Part shown: positions 20,265 to 28,246 of the stretch, one piece after another
Layout: each line of letters begins with the position of its first letter
How positions within the stretch are numbered: position 1 is the first letter of the stretch
Source of the DNA: Candidatus Wolfebacteria bacterium
GTDB lineage: Bacteria > Patescibacteriota > Minisyncoccia > Phycocordibacterales > NVSU01
Length of the DNA: 38,736 nucleotides
Assembly (NCBI GenBank): GCA_002401345.1
Contig: NVSU01000007.1
Location: 1-38,736 of the forward strand
Direction: 5' to 3'
Notes under the pieces: model-generated
Seen by the model: only the letters and a program-made list of their open reading frames with translations
Database searches by the model: none
Told to the model about the DNA's origin: nothing
Position numbers and translations under genes: made by a program

Positions 20265-20300
20265 AAAATCCCCACTCATTAGAGAGTGGGGATTTTTTAT
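20263..20300 (+). terminator. Terminator of the dehydrogenase gene
   Basis: AAAAAATCCCCACTC and GAGTGGGGATTTTTT form a 15-bp stem. The gene's TAA overlaps the first A of the stem. Confidence 0.93.
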
Positions 20301-20368
20301 TGTATACAAGAGATATGTTCTATAAACAAAACGAATATTTAAATCTGAGCCTAAAAATCACATATGTA

Positions 20369-20377
20369 TGATAGAAT
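20369..20377 (+). promoter_or_regulatory. Extended -10 promoter for a 43-residue membrane peptide
   Basis: TGATAGAAT ends eight bases before the ATG at 20386. Confidence 0.5.
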
Positions 20378-20385
20378 ATTTATAT

Positions 20386-20517
20386 ATGAATATTCCTAAA
20401 AAATTTCAATCCGTATTGTTATTTATAGTGATAATCCTAATAGGAGTTGGTTTGCATATAATTCTAGACCCTGATAATGCTTCAGGAATCTTAGATGCAA
20501 CAGTACTCCTACGTTAA
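20386..20517 (+). CDS. 43-residue single-pass membrane peptide
   Basis: The peptide starts MNIPKKFQSVLLFIVIILIG and continues VGLHIILDPDNASGILDATV to LLR. One membrane helix (about residues 9-27) follows a short basic stretch, with a polar tail that may face outside. Support comes from an extended -10 box eight bases upstream and a terminator about 90 bases downstream. No family is recognised; it may be an uncharacterised small membrane protein. Confidence 0.55.
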   Translation: MNIPKKFQSVLLFIVIILIGVGLHIILDPDNASGILDATVLLR

Positions 20518-20604
20518 GTGAGCTGTACTCTATGCCTTTTAATACCAAGGGTTTTACCCAGACAAAACTTGTCACATAATTCTATAGTTTATATAATTAA
20601 AGCA

Positions 20605-20654
20605 GCGTTATAATTGTGATTAACACCAGTTATCATAGTTGTGGCGTTTTTTTT
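20605..20654 (+). terminator. Terminator downstream of the membrane peptide
   Basis: CGTTATAATT pairs with AGTTGTGGCG, largely through G-U pairs, with TTAAC/GTTA further in, followed by T8. Confidence 0.65.
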
Positions 20655-20743
20655 GTGCACGCCATTAAATATTTATCATATGGATTTTAATAAATAAAAC
20701 TCCTAATAATCCATCACGGTTAATAGTTAATGCAATAAAAAAT

Positions 20744-21754
20744 ATGAATAAAAAAATACTAATTAGAGATTTATTGATTCTTTTTTCTATTGTTTCTAGC
20801 ATTTTTGTAATTACATTTCTACGTCCTGCCCCAGAACAAGCATCCAAAAAAATAGAGAATATAACAGTAAAACTTAAATGGGTTCATCAGGCACAGTTTG
20901 CAGGTAATTATATTGCTCAAAAAAAAGGTTTTTATAAAGATGAAAGTTTACAGGTCAACCTTGTTCCGTTTTCTTTTGAGGATCCTACAATTGAAGCTGT
21001 TGCAGAAGGCAGAGCTTTGATAGGAATTTCCGGTGCTGACGAACTTCTTCTTGCACGCTCAAAAGGAGTTCCTTTACGAGCATTTGCTGTAATATTTAAA
21101 ACTAATCCCGTTGCTGCATATGCACTGAAGGAAAGTGGTATCACAAAACCACAAGATTTTATCGGAAAGACAGTTGGTTTACAAAGAGGAACGAATGTTG
21201 ATTTACTATATTTTGCAATGATGGAAAAATTAGGCATTGATCGAGAGAAAATAAATGAGGTGACGATTGGATATGATGCAACGGAGTTATTGAACGGTAC
21301 TACAGATGTTTCAACTGGATACATTATTAATGAACCATATGAAGTAATTGCAGCTGGACGTGAGGTCAATAAAATATTGATGGCGGATTATGGAGTGAAT
21401 ATGTATGCTGATGTACTTTTTGCCACTGAAGAGACAATAGAGAAACGACCAGAGCTTGTTGAAGGATTTTTACGAGCAACACTAAAAGGTTGGCAATATG
21501 CGATAGAGAATGAAGAAGAAGCTATTGATATTACGCTCACCTATGCTGCAGATAGGACACAAAGTCATGAGACGTATTTATTTACAACTTCTATACCGTT
21601 AATTCATACAGGCGATTCACCTCTTGGATGGATGGAAGAGGAAGAGTGGGATAGAATTCATGATATTTTGTTAGAACAGAATATTCTCAACAAAAAAATG
21701 AATAGCAAGGATGCATATACGATGAAGTTTTTAAAAGAAATCTACATAAACTAA
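20744..21754 (+). CDS. NMT1/THI5-like solute-binding protein, membrane-anchored
   Basis: The protein has 336 residues. An N-terminal hydrophobic helix (about 7-26) anchors or exports it; no lipobox Cys is present. From residue 40 it follows the NMT1/THI5-like binding-protein pattern: VKLKWVHQAQFAGNYIAQKK then GFYKDESL, which in relatives forms part of a pyrimidine or riboflavin-type ligand pocket, and ISGADELLLARSKGVPL. No ABC permease or ATPase gene is nearby. The next gene, seven bases downstream, is a histidine kinase, so a sensing role is more likely than transport. Confidence 0.85.
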   Translation: MNKKILIRDLLILFSIVSSIFVITFLRPAPEQASKKIENITVKLKWVHQAQFAGNYIAQKKGFYKDESLQVNLVPFSFEDPTIEAVAEGRALIGISGADELLLARSKGVPLRAFAVIFKTNPVAAYALKESGITKPQDFIGKTVGLQRGTNVDLLYFAMMEKLGIDREKINEVTIGYDATELLNGTTDVSTGYIINEPYEVIAAGREVNKILMADYGVNMYADVLFATEETIEKRPELVEGFLRATLKGWQYAIENEEEAIDITLTYAADRTQSHETYLFTTSIPLIHTGDSPLGWMEEEEWDRIHDILLEQNILNKKMNSKDAYTMKFLKEIYIN

Positions 21755-21761
21755 TAAATAA

Positions 21762-23948
21762 ATGAGAATAGGAACTAAGTTACTTTTAATAATTGGGATT
21801 GTATCCTTCATTGGTATTACAATAGGAGGAATTATTTATTATTTTATTACCAGACAAGCTATAGAAGAAAGGATAGTGGCACAGTTGGAGAGTATCACTA
21901 TATTAAAAGAGAATCAGTTGAATAATTTTATTTCAGAAGAGATGGACGATGTTATAGTTCTGAGTAGCGATGAAGCACTATTGAATAATCTGATTAATTT
22001 TAATACATATCAAAAAGACGAGCATAAAGAAGCTATACAGGACATACTAATAAATAAGCTTCAAATTGATCGTGATTTCTTGGAATTCTTTATTATGGAT
22101 TTTGAGGGGAAAGTTGTAATCTCCACAGATCCGCTTCAAGAGGGTAAAATAAAATACTCTGAACATTATTTTCGTGAGGGTAAAATAGAAGTATTTGTTC
22201 AGAGTTTTTATTACGACACTGCACTTCAGGAACCTGCAATGACAATAGGACTTCCTCTTAGAAATAAGGAGGGCGAGGTTATTAATGTGTTTGCAGGAAG
22301 AGTCAATTTAGAAGATATTTCAGAATTGATGGTAGAGAAAACGGGACTAGGAGAGACAGGAGAGACATATTTAGTCAACAAGTTTAACTTTATGGTTACA
22401 GAGTCTCGGTTTTATGAAGGGTTCGCTTTAAGAAAAGCTATTCATACAGATTCAGTGAAGAATTGTCTTAAGAAGCAAACACAACACGGCATATATAAGA
22501 ATTATCTTGATGAAGAGGTAATAGGTAGATATCGATGGATTGCACGACATGAGGTCTGTTTACTTGCAGAAATAGGGAAGAGTGAAGCATTTGAACCACT
22601 TGATAAAATAGTATTTTCCATTGCTGCACTTTCTTCTGCGTTATTGGCACTGTATATTACTTTAGGGTTTTTTGCAGGTAAAGCAGTTGCAAGGCCAATT
22701 CGCACCCTTACAGATAACGCAAGTGCGCTCTCTGGGGGTGATTTGGATATAAAGATCGATCCTTTGTTGCTTTCCAAGAAAGATGAAGTAGGACAATTAG
22801 CCATGGCATTTAATAGTATGGTAGTTAACCTGAAAAAGTCGCATGTAAATCTAGAAGAGAAGATAGCGTTACTTAAAAAAGAAAAAGAGAAGATCGGTGC
22901 TATTCTACAAAGTATTAGTGATGGAGTATTTGTTATTGATAGGAAGCATTCTGTGACGATGTTTAATAAAATAGCAGAAGAAATATCCGGGTTTAGTTCT
23001 CAAGAGGTTCTCGGTAACTCATATGAAAATGTTTTGAAATTTGTTACGGAAAAAAAAGAAAAGGCTAATGACTCTTTTCTTAGAGATGCAATGGAAACAG
23101 GTGAGATTAAGGAAGTGTTAAGTCACACACAATTAATCAGAAAAGATGGAAGTAAAGTTTCTGTTGGTGTGAGTGCTGCTCCATTGAAAGATAGTGGCGG
23201 AGGTGTTGTAGGAGCTGTTATTGTATTTCGAGATATAACAAGGGAAAGAGAGATTGATCGTGCAAAAACTGAATTTGTTTCTCTTGCATCTCATCAATTA
23301 CGTACTCCACTCTCAAGTATCAGCTGGTATACTGAGATGTTACTTGATGATGGGTCAAGTATAAATAGGGACGTTCAAAAGAAATATTTAAGAAAAATTT
23401 ATCAAAATAATAAACGAATGGTGGAACTTGTAAATGCATTCCTTGATGTGTCTAGGCTTGATATTGGGACACTTATTTTTGATATAAAACCCGTTGATTT
23501 TAAAAAGATAGCTGATAGTACAATAGATGAACTCACAACGCAGATGAGTCTAAAAAAAATAACACTGAGTACACACTATGATCAAACTCTTCCAGAAATT
23601 CAGGCTGATTCAAAGGCTATAGGAATGATTTTTCAGAATTTACTTTCAAACGCAATAAAATATAATCGCTCTGGTGGAACCATAACGCTCTCCATTGAAA
23701 AAAAAGAACCACATATTCTTATTACGGTCTCAGATACTGGATATGGTATACCTAGAAGTCATCACTCCAAAATATTTTCAAAATTCTTCAGAGTAGATAA
23801 TATAAAAAAGTATGATACTGACGGAAATGGTCTTGGTCTTTATATTGTTAAATCAATTGTCAAACAAATGAATGGAAAGATATGGTTTGAATCCATAGAA
23901 GATAAAGGATCAACATTTTATGTTCAACTTCCTCTTTCTGTGGCATGA
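21762..23948 (+). CDS. Membrane histidine kinase with dCache-like sensor, HAMP and PAS domains
   Basis: The 728-residue protein has membrane helices at about 7-28 and 284-306, enclosing a dCache-like extracellular sensor. A HAMP domain follows (about 308-360), then a PAS domain (about 375-495) with IRKDGSKVSVGVSAAPL. The HisKA H-box is FVSLASHQLRTPLSS (H511), the N-box IFQNLLSNAIKYN, G1 SDTGYGIP and G2 GNGLGLYIVKS. All catalytic boxes are intact, so it should autophosphorylate. No response regulator is present in the window. It forms a tight pair with the binding-protein gene, which may pass on ligand binding. Confidence 0.93.
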   Translation: MRIGTKLLLIIGIVSFIGITIGGIIYYFITRQAIEERIVAQLESITILKENQLNNFISEEMDDVIVLSSDEALLNNLINFNTYQKDEHKEAIQDILINKLQIDRDFLEFFIMDFEGKVVISTDPLQEGKIKYSEHYFREGKIEVFVQSFYYDTALQEPAMTIGLPLRNKEGEVINVFAGRVNLEDISELMVEKTGLGETGETYLVNKFNFMVTESRFYEGFALRKAIHTDSVKNCLKKQTQHGIYKNYLDEEVIGRYRWIARHEVCLLAEIGKSEAFEPLDKIVFSIAALSSALLALYITLGFFAGKAVARPIRTLTDNASALSGGDLDIKIDPLLLSKKDEVGQLAMAFNSMVVNLKKSHVNLEEKIALLKKEKEKIGAILQSISDGVFVIDRKHSVTMFNKIAEEISGFSSQEVLGNSYENVLKFVTEKKEKANDSFLRDAMETGEIKEVLSHTQLIRKDGSKVSVGVSAAPLKDSGGGVVGAVIVFRDITREREIDRAKTEFVSLASHQLRTPLSSISWYTEMLLDDGSSINRDVQKKYLRKIYQNNKRMVELVNAFLDVSRLDIGTLIFDIKPVDFKKIADSTIDELTTQMSLKKITLSTHYDQTLPEIQADSKAIGMIFQNLLSNAIKYNRSGGTITLSIEKKEPHILITVSDTGYGIPRSHHSKIFSKFFRVDNIKKYDTDGNGLGLYIVKSIVKQMNGKIWFESIEDKGSTFYVQLPLSVA

Positions 23949-23958
23949 AAATGAAATT

Positions 23959-23992
23959 AAAAAAAACACCTCAACGTAGAGGTGTTTTTTTT
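23959..23992. terminator. Two-way terminator between the kinase and helicase genes
   Basis: AAAACACCTC and GAGGTGTTTT flank AACGTA, with A8 on the left and T8 on the right. Confidence 0.9.
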
Positions 23993-23999
23993 GTTTAAT

Positions 24000-25379
24000 T
24001 TATCCCACAAAGGTAAGTGCCTTTCCTTCGTGCGCTCCGCGACCTGTTCGACCTATTCGGTGAATGTAATCATTATAGGTATCAGGTATATCGAAATTAA
24101 TGACGTGACTAATCTCAGAGATATCAATACCACGCGCTGCAACATCAGTTGCAATTAATACTTGCACGCGATCAGATTTAAATCTATCAAGTGACCGCTT
24201 TCGTTGGAAATGTGATTTATTGCCATGTATAGACTCAGCATTAACGCCGCCTTTGTTAAGTTTTTGACATAATTTATCCACTCCGTGCTTTGTTCGTCCA
24301 AAGACTAGTACTTTACATAGTTCTGGTTCCTTCAAGAGATCCTTGAGTACATCTACTTTGTCTCGTCCCGCAATTCTAACCACGTCTTGCGCTATATTTG
24401 TACTTATTCGAGTCTGGACAACAGACACAATTGCAGGATCACGCAGAAAATCATTAACCAATGCTTTAATATCATTTGACATAGTAGCAGAGAAGAATAA
24501 TGTATGACGAGATTCTGACATATGTGACATTACATATCGCATATCATTAATGAATCCCATATCAAGCATTCGATCTGCTTCATCAAGTACTATGGTATTT
24601 ATTTTATTGAGAATAAGAACTTTTTGTTTTACAAGATCAATAATTCTTCCAGGAGTTCCGATAATAAAATGATTATGTTGTCTTAGTGAACGAATTTGTG
24701 GACGAATAGGTGTACCACCTACACATACTGTTGAAAATATTTTAATTCGTCGAGTAAAACTTTTGAGCTCATCATTAATCTGATCAGCAAGTTCTCGAGT
24801 AGGAACCATGATAAGTGTAGTTTGTGCCTTTTTTTCAATTACTCGATTAATAAGTGGAAGAAGAAAGGCAGCAGTTTTACCTGTACCAGTATTGGCAAGA
24901 CCAATAACATCACGTCCCTTTAGGATGTGTGGAATTATTTGGTCTTGAATAGGGGAGGGCTTTACAAATCCACGTCCGTCTATTGCCTGAACTAAATCAA
25001 GTTCAAAACCAAAGTCACTGAATGTGTGTGTCACCTCAATTACAGGTGCACCTTGAGCAGCTTTAGGGTTTGTATTTATAAATTTATCTATTGGAATTCG
25101 TTCTCCACTTCGGCCTCGGCCTCCTCTGTTTCCGGATGGATTTCGTCCGTTTCGACTTCTGGATGGTCGTCCACTTCCTCCTGATCGACGACCAAACTTA
25201 CTAGATTTGAATGATGAACCGCTTCCTCCTGATCTACCAGACTTACTTGATTTGAATGAGGAACCACTTCCTCCTGATCGACGGGAAGACTTAAAAGACG
25301 AACCGCTGCCGCCTCTTGAATTTCTTTTTGATGAATTATTTTTACTGTTCGAACGTGTTCGAGATGATGTTTGAGTCAT
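24000..25379 (-). CDS. DEAD-box RNA helicase with an N-terminal Gly/Ser/Arg repeat region
   Basis: The protein has 459 residues. The helicase core starts near 115 and is complete: Q motif (FSDFGF with PSPIQ), motif I ANTGTGKT, Ia PTRELA, Ib TPGRI, II VLDEADRM, III SAT, V ATDVAARGID and VI HRIGRTGR. It unwinds RNA, for example in ribosome assembly or cold response. Residues 1-95 are disordered, with three copies of GGSGSSFKSS (about 23, 36 and 51) and Arg-Gly elements. In most bacterial members the basic tail is C-terminal, whereas here the core ends only about 15 residues after motif VI. A 140-base leader with three hairpins precedes the gene. Confidence 0.93.
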   Translation of the reverse strand: MTQTSSRTRSNSKNNSSKRNSRGGSGSSFKSSRRSGGSGSSFKSSKSGRSGGSGSSFKSSKFGRRSGGSGRPSRSRNGRNPSGNRGGRGRSGERIPIDKFINTNPKAAQGAPVIEVTHTFSDFGFELDLVQAIDGRGFVKPSPIQDQIIPHILKGRDVIGLANTGTGKTAAFLLPLINRVIEKKAQTTLIMVPTRELADQINDELKSFTRRIKIFSTVCVGGTPIRPQIRSLRQHNHFIIGTPGRIIDLVKQKVLILNKINTIVLDEADRMLDMGFINDMRYVMSHMSESRHTLFFSATMSNDIKALVNDFLRDPAIVSVVQTRISTNIAQDVVRIAGRDKVDVLKDLLKEPELCKVLVFGRTKHGVDKLCQKLNKGGVNAESIHGNKSHFQRKRSLDRFKSDRVQVLIATDVAARGIDISEISHVINFDIPDTYNDYIHRIGRTGRGAHEGKALTFVG

Positions 25380-25524
25380 ATTGAATATATAACCTATCTA
25401 CAAGAAGATAGGCTTGAATTTATTAATTATTAATTTTTTAGAGATGCGAGTGGCTATATAAGCCTTTTAAAGTCTCGCTATCTGGGTTTCACCAAGTGAT
25501 GATTGGTATACAACCCTGATGACT
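25380..25524 (-). promoter_or_regulatory. Structured leader of the DEAD-box helicase gene
   Basis: The leader has about 140 bases. From its promoter inwards there are three hairpins: GGGTT/AACCC enclosing ACCAA/TTGGT, GCGAG/CTCGC enclosing GGCT/AGCC, and CCTATCT/AGATAGG right before the ATG. Helicase leaders are often regulatory in other bacteria (autoregulation or cold response); here this is inference. Confidence 0.5.
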
Positions 25525-25529
25525 CAACT

Positions 25530-25558
25530 ATATTACTATATAAACAAAATCCTGTCAA
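25530..25558 (-). promoter_or_regulatory. -35/-10 promoter of the helicase leader
   Basis: Minus strand: TTGACA (plus TGTCAA 25553-25558), 17 bases, TAATAT (plus ATATTA 25530-25535). Confidence 0.72.
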
Positions 25559-25650
25559 TTCAAATAATGCATATATATGAAGATAACTTGTAATGAGTTT
25601 TATGGTAAGGTGAAGGTAGAAAACAGATTTAATAATTAAATAGAGGCGTT

Positions 25651-26145
25651 ATGAAAAAAAGAACTATTATTCCTAAATGCCCACAACCATTTAAGATACC
25701 TCAGTATGCAGAAAAAAATATTGCAAAATGGATTCACTATCTTAAGAATGTATCTCCTAGAATAATAATTAAAATGCCATACGACAAGGATTTAGATCTT
25801 GATGTGTTGAAGCAAAAATTTAAGGAAGGGGACTATATTGAGGAAGATATGAAAATCAGCGATTGGCCAAAGAAAGAGCAGCTTGCATTCTTACTTTCAT
25901 TTGATTCATCATTACCCGGACATAAGAGAAAATTCTTGATCGGAAATACATATTTTTTCTGCTACTATGGTATTGCTTTTGGTTTAGGTTATTTTGAATG
26001 GGATGGTGATGGGGGAGAAAATCAAAACTGTACTACTTATTCTCTACAGTCATGTCCCAAAAGTGCATTAACCTGGGAATATATAACTAAGATAATAATA
26101 GACAGAATAACAGAAATAGAAAATTCTGTAGAAAAGGCACCTTAA
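25651..26145 (+). CDS. Hypothetical protein, 164 residues
   Basis: No family is recognised. The N terminus is basic (MKKRTIIPKC) and the middle carries aromatic, Gly-rich segments (FFCYYGIAFGLGYFEWDGDG). It ends with a helix (YITKIIIDRITEIEN). GAGGC lies close before the ATG but is too near for a strong Shine-Dalgarno. It is divergent from the helicase gene and has its own terminator. Confidence 0.7.
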   Translation: MKKRTIIPKCPQPFKIPQYAEKNIAKWIHYLKNVSPRIIIKMPYDKDLDLDVLKQKFKEGDYIEEDMKISDWPKKEQLAFLLSFDSSLPGHKRKFLIGNTYFFCYYGIAFGLGYFEWDGDGGENQNCTTYSLQSCPKSALTWEYITKIIIDRITEIENSVEKAP

Positions 26146-26161
26146 ATTTTTTCATAAAATT

Positions 26162-26192
26162 AAAAGCTCTATCAAAACTGATAGAGCTTTTT
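26162..26192 (+). terminator. Terminator of the gene at 25651-26145
   Basis: AAAAGCTCTATCA and TGATAGAGCTTTT form a 13-bp stem around AAAC. Confidence 0.93.
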
Positions 26193-26216
26193 CATTTATT
26201 AAAGAATAAGGGTAGA

Positions 26217-26245
26217 TTGACAAAATCATATAAATTAGATATTAT
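26217..26245 (+). promoter_or_regulatory. -35/-10 promoter of the gene at 26282
   Basis: Consensus TTGACA (26217-26222), 17 bases, TATTAT (26240-26245). Confidence 0.75.
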
Positions 26246-26281
26246 ACAAGTGAAAAGAATTGTTCAACAAAACTTAAAGAC

Positions 26282-26551
26282 ATGCCACCAACTAAAAGAA
26301 TAGATAAGTTTTATCATTATGAGTCTGCACATTGTCCTGCTCTTAAGAATAAAATTCTTATTGGAATCAACAGTTACTATGAGGATAAATCAAAGCCCTC
26401 AGGTAAGCAAAGAAATCCTTCAATCCAAGATCTATTAGAGTATCTTAGAAAACACAAATTAGATCCTTCAAAGGTAGAGATTGCAGGAACTTTCTTTGCA
26501 ATAGTGCGGATAAACAAGAAGAAGAAAAAGAAGAAGAAGCCCGTTTCATAA
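26282..26551 (+). CDS. Small basic hypothetical protein with a poly-Lys tail
   Basis: The protein has 89 residues. It contains PSIQDLLEYLRKHKLDPSKV and a beta segment IAGTFFAIVRI. It ends in KKKKKKKKPVS, encoded by AAG/AAA repeats. No family is recognised. The TAA stop (26549-26551) lies inside the terminator hairpin, so PVS is encoded by terminator DNA. Confidence 0.65.
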   Translation: MPPTKRIDKFYHYESAHCPALKNKILIGINSYYEDKSKPSGKQRNPSIQDLLEYLRKHKLDPSKVEIAGTFFAIVRINKKKKKKKKPVS

Positions 26552-26563
26552 CGGGCTTTTTTT
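26537..26563 (+). terminator. Terminator overlapping the stop codon of the gene at 26282
   Basis: AAGCCCGTT and AACGGGCTT form the stem around a short loop containing the stop codon, followed by T7. Confidence 0.92.
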
Positions 26564-26578
26564 ATTTCTTCACACTTC

Positions 26579-26608
26579 TTGCTTGCCTGCCGGTAGACGG
26601 GGTATACT
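26579..26608 (+). promoter_or_regulatory. Promoter with palindromic 18-bp spacer, copy 4 (leadered)
   Basis: TTGCTT (26579-26584)-N18-TATACT (26603-26608). The palindrome is at 26582-26601. Unlike the other copies the ATG is about 88 bases downstream. Confidence 0.7.
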
Positions 26609-26639
26609 TAGTATATAAGTAAGTCCCAATATCGCTGAA

Positions 26640-26676
26640 CGAAATCGAGGATCCTCGATTTTCAGAAGAAAATCGG
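26640..26676 (+). promoter_or_regulatory. Leader with two overlapping hairpins before the PRTase operon
   Basis: AAATCGAGGATCCTCGATTT (26642-26661) is a perfect palindrome. CGATTTTC and GAAAATCG (26656-26675, loop AGAA) form a second hairpin. They share CGATTT, so only one can form at a time. No T-run follows. An attenuation or RNA-switch role is possible but unproven. Confidence 0.45.
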
Positions 26677-26696
26677 GAAATATTAATAGTACGCGT

Positions 26697-27332
26697 ATGC
26701 ATTTTCGAGATAGAATAGAAGCTGGAAAAAAGATAGCTGAGAAATTGGTTAAGAAATACAAAAACAGTAATACTGTTGTGTATGCGCTTCCGCGAGGCGG
26801 AGTCGTATTGGGAGTAGAGATCGCACGTGAACTTAATGCTCCACTTGACCTAGTTATCACTCGAAAAATTGGACATCCTATGCAACCTGAATATGCTGTA
26901 TGTGCTATAGGAGAAAGAGATGGACTGGTGTGTAGTGAATTAGAAAGACCAAACTTAGATCAAAAGTGGCTCGAAAGGGAGGTTGAAAAAGGGAAAAAGG
27001 AAACAAAGAGAAGAAGAGAACTATATATGAAAGGGAAGACGATTCCTGTAACTAAAGATACAATTGCTATACTTGTTGATGATGGGGTAGCCACCGGGCT
27101 TACCATGGAAGTTGCGATTGCTGAAATAGCTGCAAAAGGTGTAACGCATATTATAGTTGCAGTACCTGTTATTCCCTCTGAAATGGCGTACAAATTTAAA
27201 AAGAAAATTGAAGATCTAGTCGCACTTGATGTTCCCACTATGTATTTGGGTTCAGTTGGAGCATATTATAGTGATTTTCCTCAGGTTGAAGATAAGGAAG
27301 TAATTGAATTAATTAATACATTTAATAAATGA
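26697..27332 (+). CDS. Phosphoribosyltransferase (PRPP-binding type I fold)
   Basis: The protein has 211 residues. ILVDDGVATGLTM (about 125-137) is the PRPP-binding loop, and VYALPRGGVVLGVEIARELN is an early strand-helix typical of the family. Substrate base is unknown. The gene overlaps the PRPP synthetase gene by ATGA (27329-27332), so the two are translated together and the product of the second can be the substrate of the first. Standalone or fused PRTases next to alpha/beta hydrolases are known in other bacteria. Confidence 0.88.
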   Translation: MHFRDRIEAGKKIAEKLVKKYKNSNTVVYALPRGGVVLGVEIARELNAPLDLVITRKIGHPMQPEYAVCAIGERDGLVCSELERPNLDQKWLEREVEKGKKETKRRRELYMKGKTIPVTKDTIAILVDDGVATGLTMEVAIAEIAAKGVTHIIVAVPVIPSEMAYKFKKKIEDLVALDVPTMYLGSVGAYYSDFPQVEDKEVIELINTFNK

Positions 27333-28222
27333 TTTTATTTTCGCTCTCAACTTATGAATACATGGCCCGTTCTTTTATTAAAGAAGGAAAGGTTGTATCT
27401 GGTACGTATAGTGTTGAACGGTTTACAAATAATGAAATATCGATAACTTTAGAAACATCTGTTGAAGGACAGGAATGCATCGCGCTTGGAGGCACCACAC
27501 CGACAAATGATGAGTTATTTACGCTTCTTCTTTTGACTCATACTCTAAAGACATATGGTGCAAAAAAAATTACCGTGATAACACCGTATCTTTCGTATGC
27601 TCGGCAAGACAATAAGGGGGACAGTAAAAGCGTTGCGGCTTCGTGGATTGGAGAGACACTCAAGGCTTCTGGAGTGGATGAAGTGATTACTATTGATGTT
27701 CATAGTCCAGAGGTAGTTACACTTTTTGCAATTCCCTTGATTTCACTTTCGTCTGTAGATATATTTGCAAAAGAATTAGCTAAAGTAGTAGAGGAGGACG
27801 TTACCCTAGTTGCTCCCGACGAAGGAGCAGTGCCACTGGCCGAATCATTTAGAGAGAAACTTGGTCTTACTAAAGAGATCGCGTACTTTAAAAAAACAAG
27901 AACACAGGATGCAGTGATTCTTTCGGATCTACATGGTGAGATCGAAGATCGAGTAATTATTATTGATGATCTTCTTGATACAGGAGGTACACTTATTGAG
28001 TCAGTCAAAAAACTTAAAGAGGGTGGAGTAGACAAAATCAGTATTGTAGTAGTACACGGGCTTTTTTCCGGAACACAATGGGAAGAACTCTGGTCACTTG
28101 GAGTGAAGCACATCTATACAACTGATACTATTTCACGCACACTGAGTCTTTCTGAAGAGAGGATCACTGTCCTTTCAATTGAGTCACTTATTGCTGAGTA
28201 TATAACTACACGCGGAGCGTAG
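27329..28222 (+). CDS. prs: Ribose-phosphate pyrophosphokinase (PRPP synthetase)
   Basis: The enzyme makes PRPP from ribose 5-phosphate and ATP. The 297-residue protein has PYLSYARQD (85-93), DVHSPEVV, APDEGAVPLAES and the PRPP-binding VIIIDDLLDTGGTLIE. It is slightly shorter than the usual 310-320 and has the spacing of the archaeal-like type. It follows the PRTase with an ATGA overlap and precedes an alpha/beta hydrolase by 24 bases in the same operon. Confidence 0.92.
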   Translation: MILFSLSTYEYMARSFIKEGKVVSGTYSVERFTNNEISITLETSVEGQECIALGGTTPTNDELFTLLLLTHTLKTYGAKKITVITPYLSYARQDNKGDSKSVAASWIGETLKASGVDEVITIDVHSPEVVTLFAIPLISLSSVDIFAKELAKVVEEDVTLVAPDEGAVPLAESFREKLGLTKEIAYFKKTRTQDAVILSDLHGEIEDRVIIIDDLLDTGGTLIESVKKLKEGGVDKISIVVVHGLFSGTQWEELWSLGVKHIYTTDTISRTLSLSEERITVLSIESLIAEYITTRGA

Positions 28223-28246
28223 GTTGCCTAATGAGTTATTAAAATT

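Noticed and set aside
19649-20275. Long minus-strand frame opposite the dehydrogenase
   Set aside because: It is the reverse shadow of a Lys-rich gene and codes for low-complexity Phe/Leu/Ser.
25100-25340. CRISPR-like repeats
   Set aside because: The regular DNA repeats encode GGSGSSFKSS in the helicase; no spacer pattern exists. No CRISPR array was seen elsewhere.
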